This document shows, one piece after another, positions 62,409 to 64,000 of a stretch of DNA of 64,000 nt (position 1 is the stretch's first letter; each line of letters starts with the position of its first letter). The notes below the pieces were generated by a model that searched no databases, had not been told where the DNA came from, and saw nothing but the letters and a program-made list of their open reading frames with translations. Source of the DNA: Roseibium salinum (GTDB lineage: Bacteria > Pseudomonadota > Alphaproteobacteria > Rhizobiales > Stappiaceae). The stretch covers positions 3,286,001-3,350,000 of the forward strand of contig NZ_JAPEVI010000003.1 in assembly GCF_026240905.1 (NCBI RefSeq). Reading direction: 5' to 3'. The position numbers were made by a program, and so were the translations under genes.

Positions 62409-63374
62409 ATGATCATCGTTCCTGAAAAGGAAATCGCCGGGCTGCTCGGCAGGGCCGAGGCATTCGAGGCCGTCGAGAACGTCTTTGCCGCCATGGCGAG
62501 CGGGCAGGCCTACAACTTTCCGGTCATTCGCGAAGCCATCGGCCATGCCGACGCGCTTTACGGCTTCAAGTCCGGCTTCGACCGCTCTTCGCTCGCGCTG
62601 GGGCTGAAATCCGGCGGCTACTGGCCCGGCAATGCCGAAAAGGGCCTTACCAACCACCAGTCGACGGTCTTCCTGTTCGATGCGGATACCGGCAGGGCCC
62701 GGGCCGTCGTCGGCGGCAATCTTCTGACGGCGCTCAGAACGGCTGCGGCTTCCGCCGTTTCCATCAAGCATCTCGCCCGCAAGGATGCCAAGGTGCTCGG
62801 CATGATCGGAGCGGGTCATCAGTCCACGTTCCAGATGCGGGCCGCGGCCGAGCAGCGGGACTTCGATAAGGTCCTCGGCTGGAACTTTCACCCGGAAATG
62901 CTGTCCCGCCTGGAAGAGACTGCAGGCGAACTCGGCCTGCCGTTCGAGTCCGTCGACCTCGACCGGATGGGCGCCGAAGCGGATGTGATCATCTCGATCA
63001 CCTCGAGTTTCGATCCGATCCTGATGGCGCATCAGGTTGGCCCCGGCACGCATATCGCCTGCATGGGCACGGATACCAAGGGCAAGCAGGAAGTCGATGT
63101 CGAGCTGGTGGCCGGTGCGACCCTCTTTACCGACGAAGTCGCCCAGTCCGCCACCATCGGCGAATGCCAGCACGCGGTCGCCAAAGGCATTGTATCCAGG
63201 GACAATATAATCGAGATCGGCGCCGTGATTAATGCTACGCATCCCGGACGGACCTCGGAAAGCGAGATCACGCTGTTCGACGGAACCGGCGTCGGCCTTC
63301 AGGATCTCGCCGTTGCCTCGGCCGCGGTTGAGCTGGCGATCCGGAAGGGTGTCGCTATCGAAGTGGATTTTTGA
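62409..63374 (+). CDS. bhcD: Iminosuccinate reductase BhcD
   Basis: 321 residues from the ATG preceded by CTGGAGAACCAA. Ornithine cyclodeaminase/mu-crystallin fold with TAAASAVSIKHLARKDAKVL, the NAD(P) motif GMIGAGHQSTFQ, GTHIACMGTDTKGKQE and FDGTGVGLQDLA. It reduces iminosuccinate to aspartate, which returns to BhcA and closes the cycle. It is 313 bp from bhcC, unlike the tight spacing of bhcA, B and C, because two repeats lie between. Confidence 0.93.
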   Translation: MIIVPEKEIAGLLGRAEAFEAVENVFAAMASGQAYNFPVIREAIGHADALYGFKSGFDRSSLALGLKSGGYWPGNAEKGLTNHQSTVFLFDADTGRARAVVGGNLLTALRTAAASAVSIKHLARKDAKVLGMIGAGHQSTFQMRAAAEQRDFDKVLGWNFHPEMLSRLEETAGELGLPFESVDLDRMGAEADVIISITSSFDPILMAHQVGPGTHIACMGTDTKGKQEVDVELVAGATLFTDEVAQSATIGECQHAVAKGIVSRDNIIEIGAVINATHPGRTSESEITLFDGTGVGLQDLAVASAAVELAIRKGVAIEVDF

Positions 63375-63453
63375 GGACGCGCGGAAAGAGCAAGGCTCAT
63401 TCGGTTCGCGCCAGAAACCGCAGTCCTCAGAAGACGTAATTTGGATTGTGTGA

Positions 63454-64000
63454 ATGCGGATTGTCATCAACGGGTTCGGCCGTATCGGCCGGACCGTTTT
63501 GCGTCAGGTGCTCAAACTCCCCGAGACGGAAGCCATCGACGTGGTGCGGATCAACGATATCGCGCCGCTGGAAACCTGCGCCTATCTCCTCAAGTATGAC
63601 AGCGTCTTCGGCCCCTATCCGGGCGAGGTGAAGGCGGGGCCCGGCTGCCTCATGGTGGACGGCCGGGAAATCCCGTTTTCCGGCAAGGCCGATCTCGGCG
63701 ACCTCGACCTTACCGGCGTCGACGTGGTCATGGAATGCACCGGCAAGGCGGACGCGCGCGAGACCGCCGAACGGGGCCTCGGGGCGGGTGCGGCGAACGT
63801 GCTGATCTCCGGCCCCTCCGCGGCGGCCGACATCACGCTGGTGCTCGGCGCCAACGAGGAAAAACTCGGCGATTTCCGCATCGTTTCCAACGGCTCCTGC
63901 ACCACAAACGCGCTGGCGCCGCTCCTGCGCGTCCTTGACGATACGCTCGGGATCGAGGCCGGCCACATGACCACCATCCACTGCTATACGGGCAGCCAGC
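63454..64000 (+). CDS. Glyceraldehyde-3-phosphate dehydrogenase-family protein (3' end outside window)
   Basis: 182 residues are visible before the window ends. The NAD-binding N-terminus RIVINGFGRIGRTVLRQVLK and the catalytic cysteine in SNGSCTTNALAPLLRV are those of GAPDH or erythrose-4-phosphate dehydrogenase. Several positions differ from housekeeping GAPDH (SNGSCTTN instead of SNASCTTN; ISGPSAAAD where ISAPAKG is usual), so it is probably a paralogue. No good ribosome site was seen before the ATG. It follows bhcD by 79 bp. Confidence 0.88.
   Translation, partial: MRIVINGFGRIGRTVLRQVLKLPETEAIDVVRINDIAPLETCAYLLKYDSVFGPYPGEVKAGPGCLMVDGREIPFSGKADLGDLDLTGVDVVMECTGKADARETAERGLGAGAANVLISGPSAAADITLVLGANEEKLGDFRIVSNGSCTTNALAPLLRVLDDTLGIEAGHMTTIHCYTGSQ

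Overview
The window is GC-rich chromosomal DNA of an alphaproteobacterium. A complete beta-hydroxyaspartate-cycle (bhc) cluster, a Rhizobiales-style hydroxyproline cluster, a pob/pca protocatechuate operon under a PcaQ-type regulator and a CsgH-type curli cluster all point to a marine or soil heterotroph of the Hyphomicrobiales/Rhodobacterales kind. A Stappiaceae-like host (Roseibium/Labrenzia) is my inference, not something proved by the sequence. No rRNA, tRNA, CRISPR array, prophage or transposase gene was seen.

Layout. 1-2625: preT (5' end cut off) and preA, reductive pyrimidine catabolism. 2840-6582 (-): two curlin-repeat proteins around a CsgH-like chaperone, with a CHASE4-like/GGDEF/EAL c-di-GMP enzyme next to them. 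6828-7817 (-): an orphan NMT1/THI5-type binding protein. 8212-10931 (-): a P-type cation ATPase broken by a frameshift. 11500-14321: a cytochrome b/ethylbenzene-dehydrogenase-gamma-like fusion followed by a 2Fe-2S/FAD reductase. 14652-18361 (-): a PstS-like periplasmic protein in tandem with a HAMP-PAS-GGDEF-EAL protein. 18821-31471: a frameshifted LacI repressor with its operators, a complete sugar ABC importer, two TIM-barrel isomerase-like proteins, a Gfo/Idh/MocA dehydrogenase, an aldo/keto reductase with a 45-bp internal duplication, a GH43 beta-xylosidase and a GlxA/AraC regulator. 31934-39174: pcaQ, pobA, pcaDCHG, a beta-keto acid cleavage enzyme (BKACE) and pcaB. 39668-43623: hydroxyproline catabolism with two proline-racemase-family proteins, a DapA-family deaminase and a divergent GntR regulator. 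44236-45084: a metallophosphoesterase with no ordinary start codon. 45105-53488: an operon for pectin-type oligosaccharides (GH105 hydrolase, ABC importer, MocA dehydrogenase), a divergent IclR regulator and an SGNH esterase. 53585-56584 (-): an EF-hand protein, a DUF4166 protein with a GbsR/MarR regulator, and a phosphopantetheinyl transferase. 56867-63374: ureidoglycine aminohydrolase, then bhcR and bhcABCD. 63454-end: a GAPDH-family gene cut by the window edge.

The region is mainly a scavenging island. Pyrimidines, aromatics, hydroxyproline, plant cell-wall oligosaccharides and glyoxylate each have their own operon and local regulator. The allantoin-pathway aminohydrolase directly beside the bhc genes links purine breakdown, which yields glyoxylate, to glyoxylate assimilation.

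Structural oddities include several families of intergenic palindromic repeats (two inside the bhc operon), a 163-bp inverted-repeat element overlapping the start of the GH43 gene, two single-base frameshifts in G runs, and well-defined candidate operators for the LacI, IclR, GntR and GbsR regulators.
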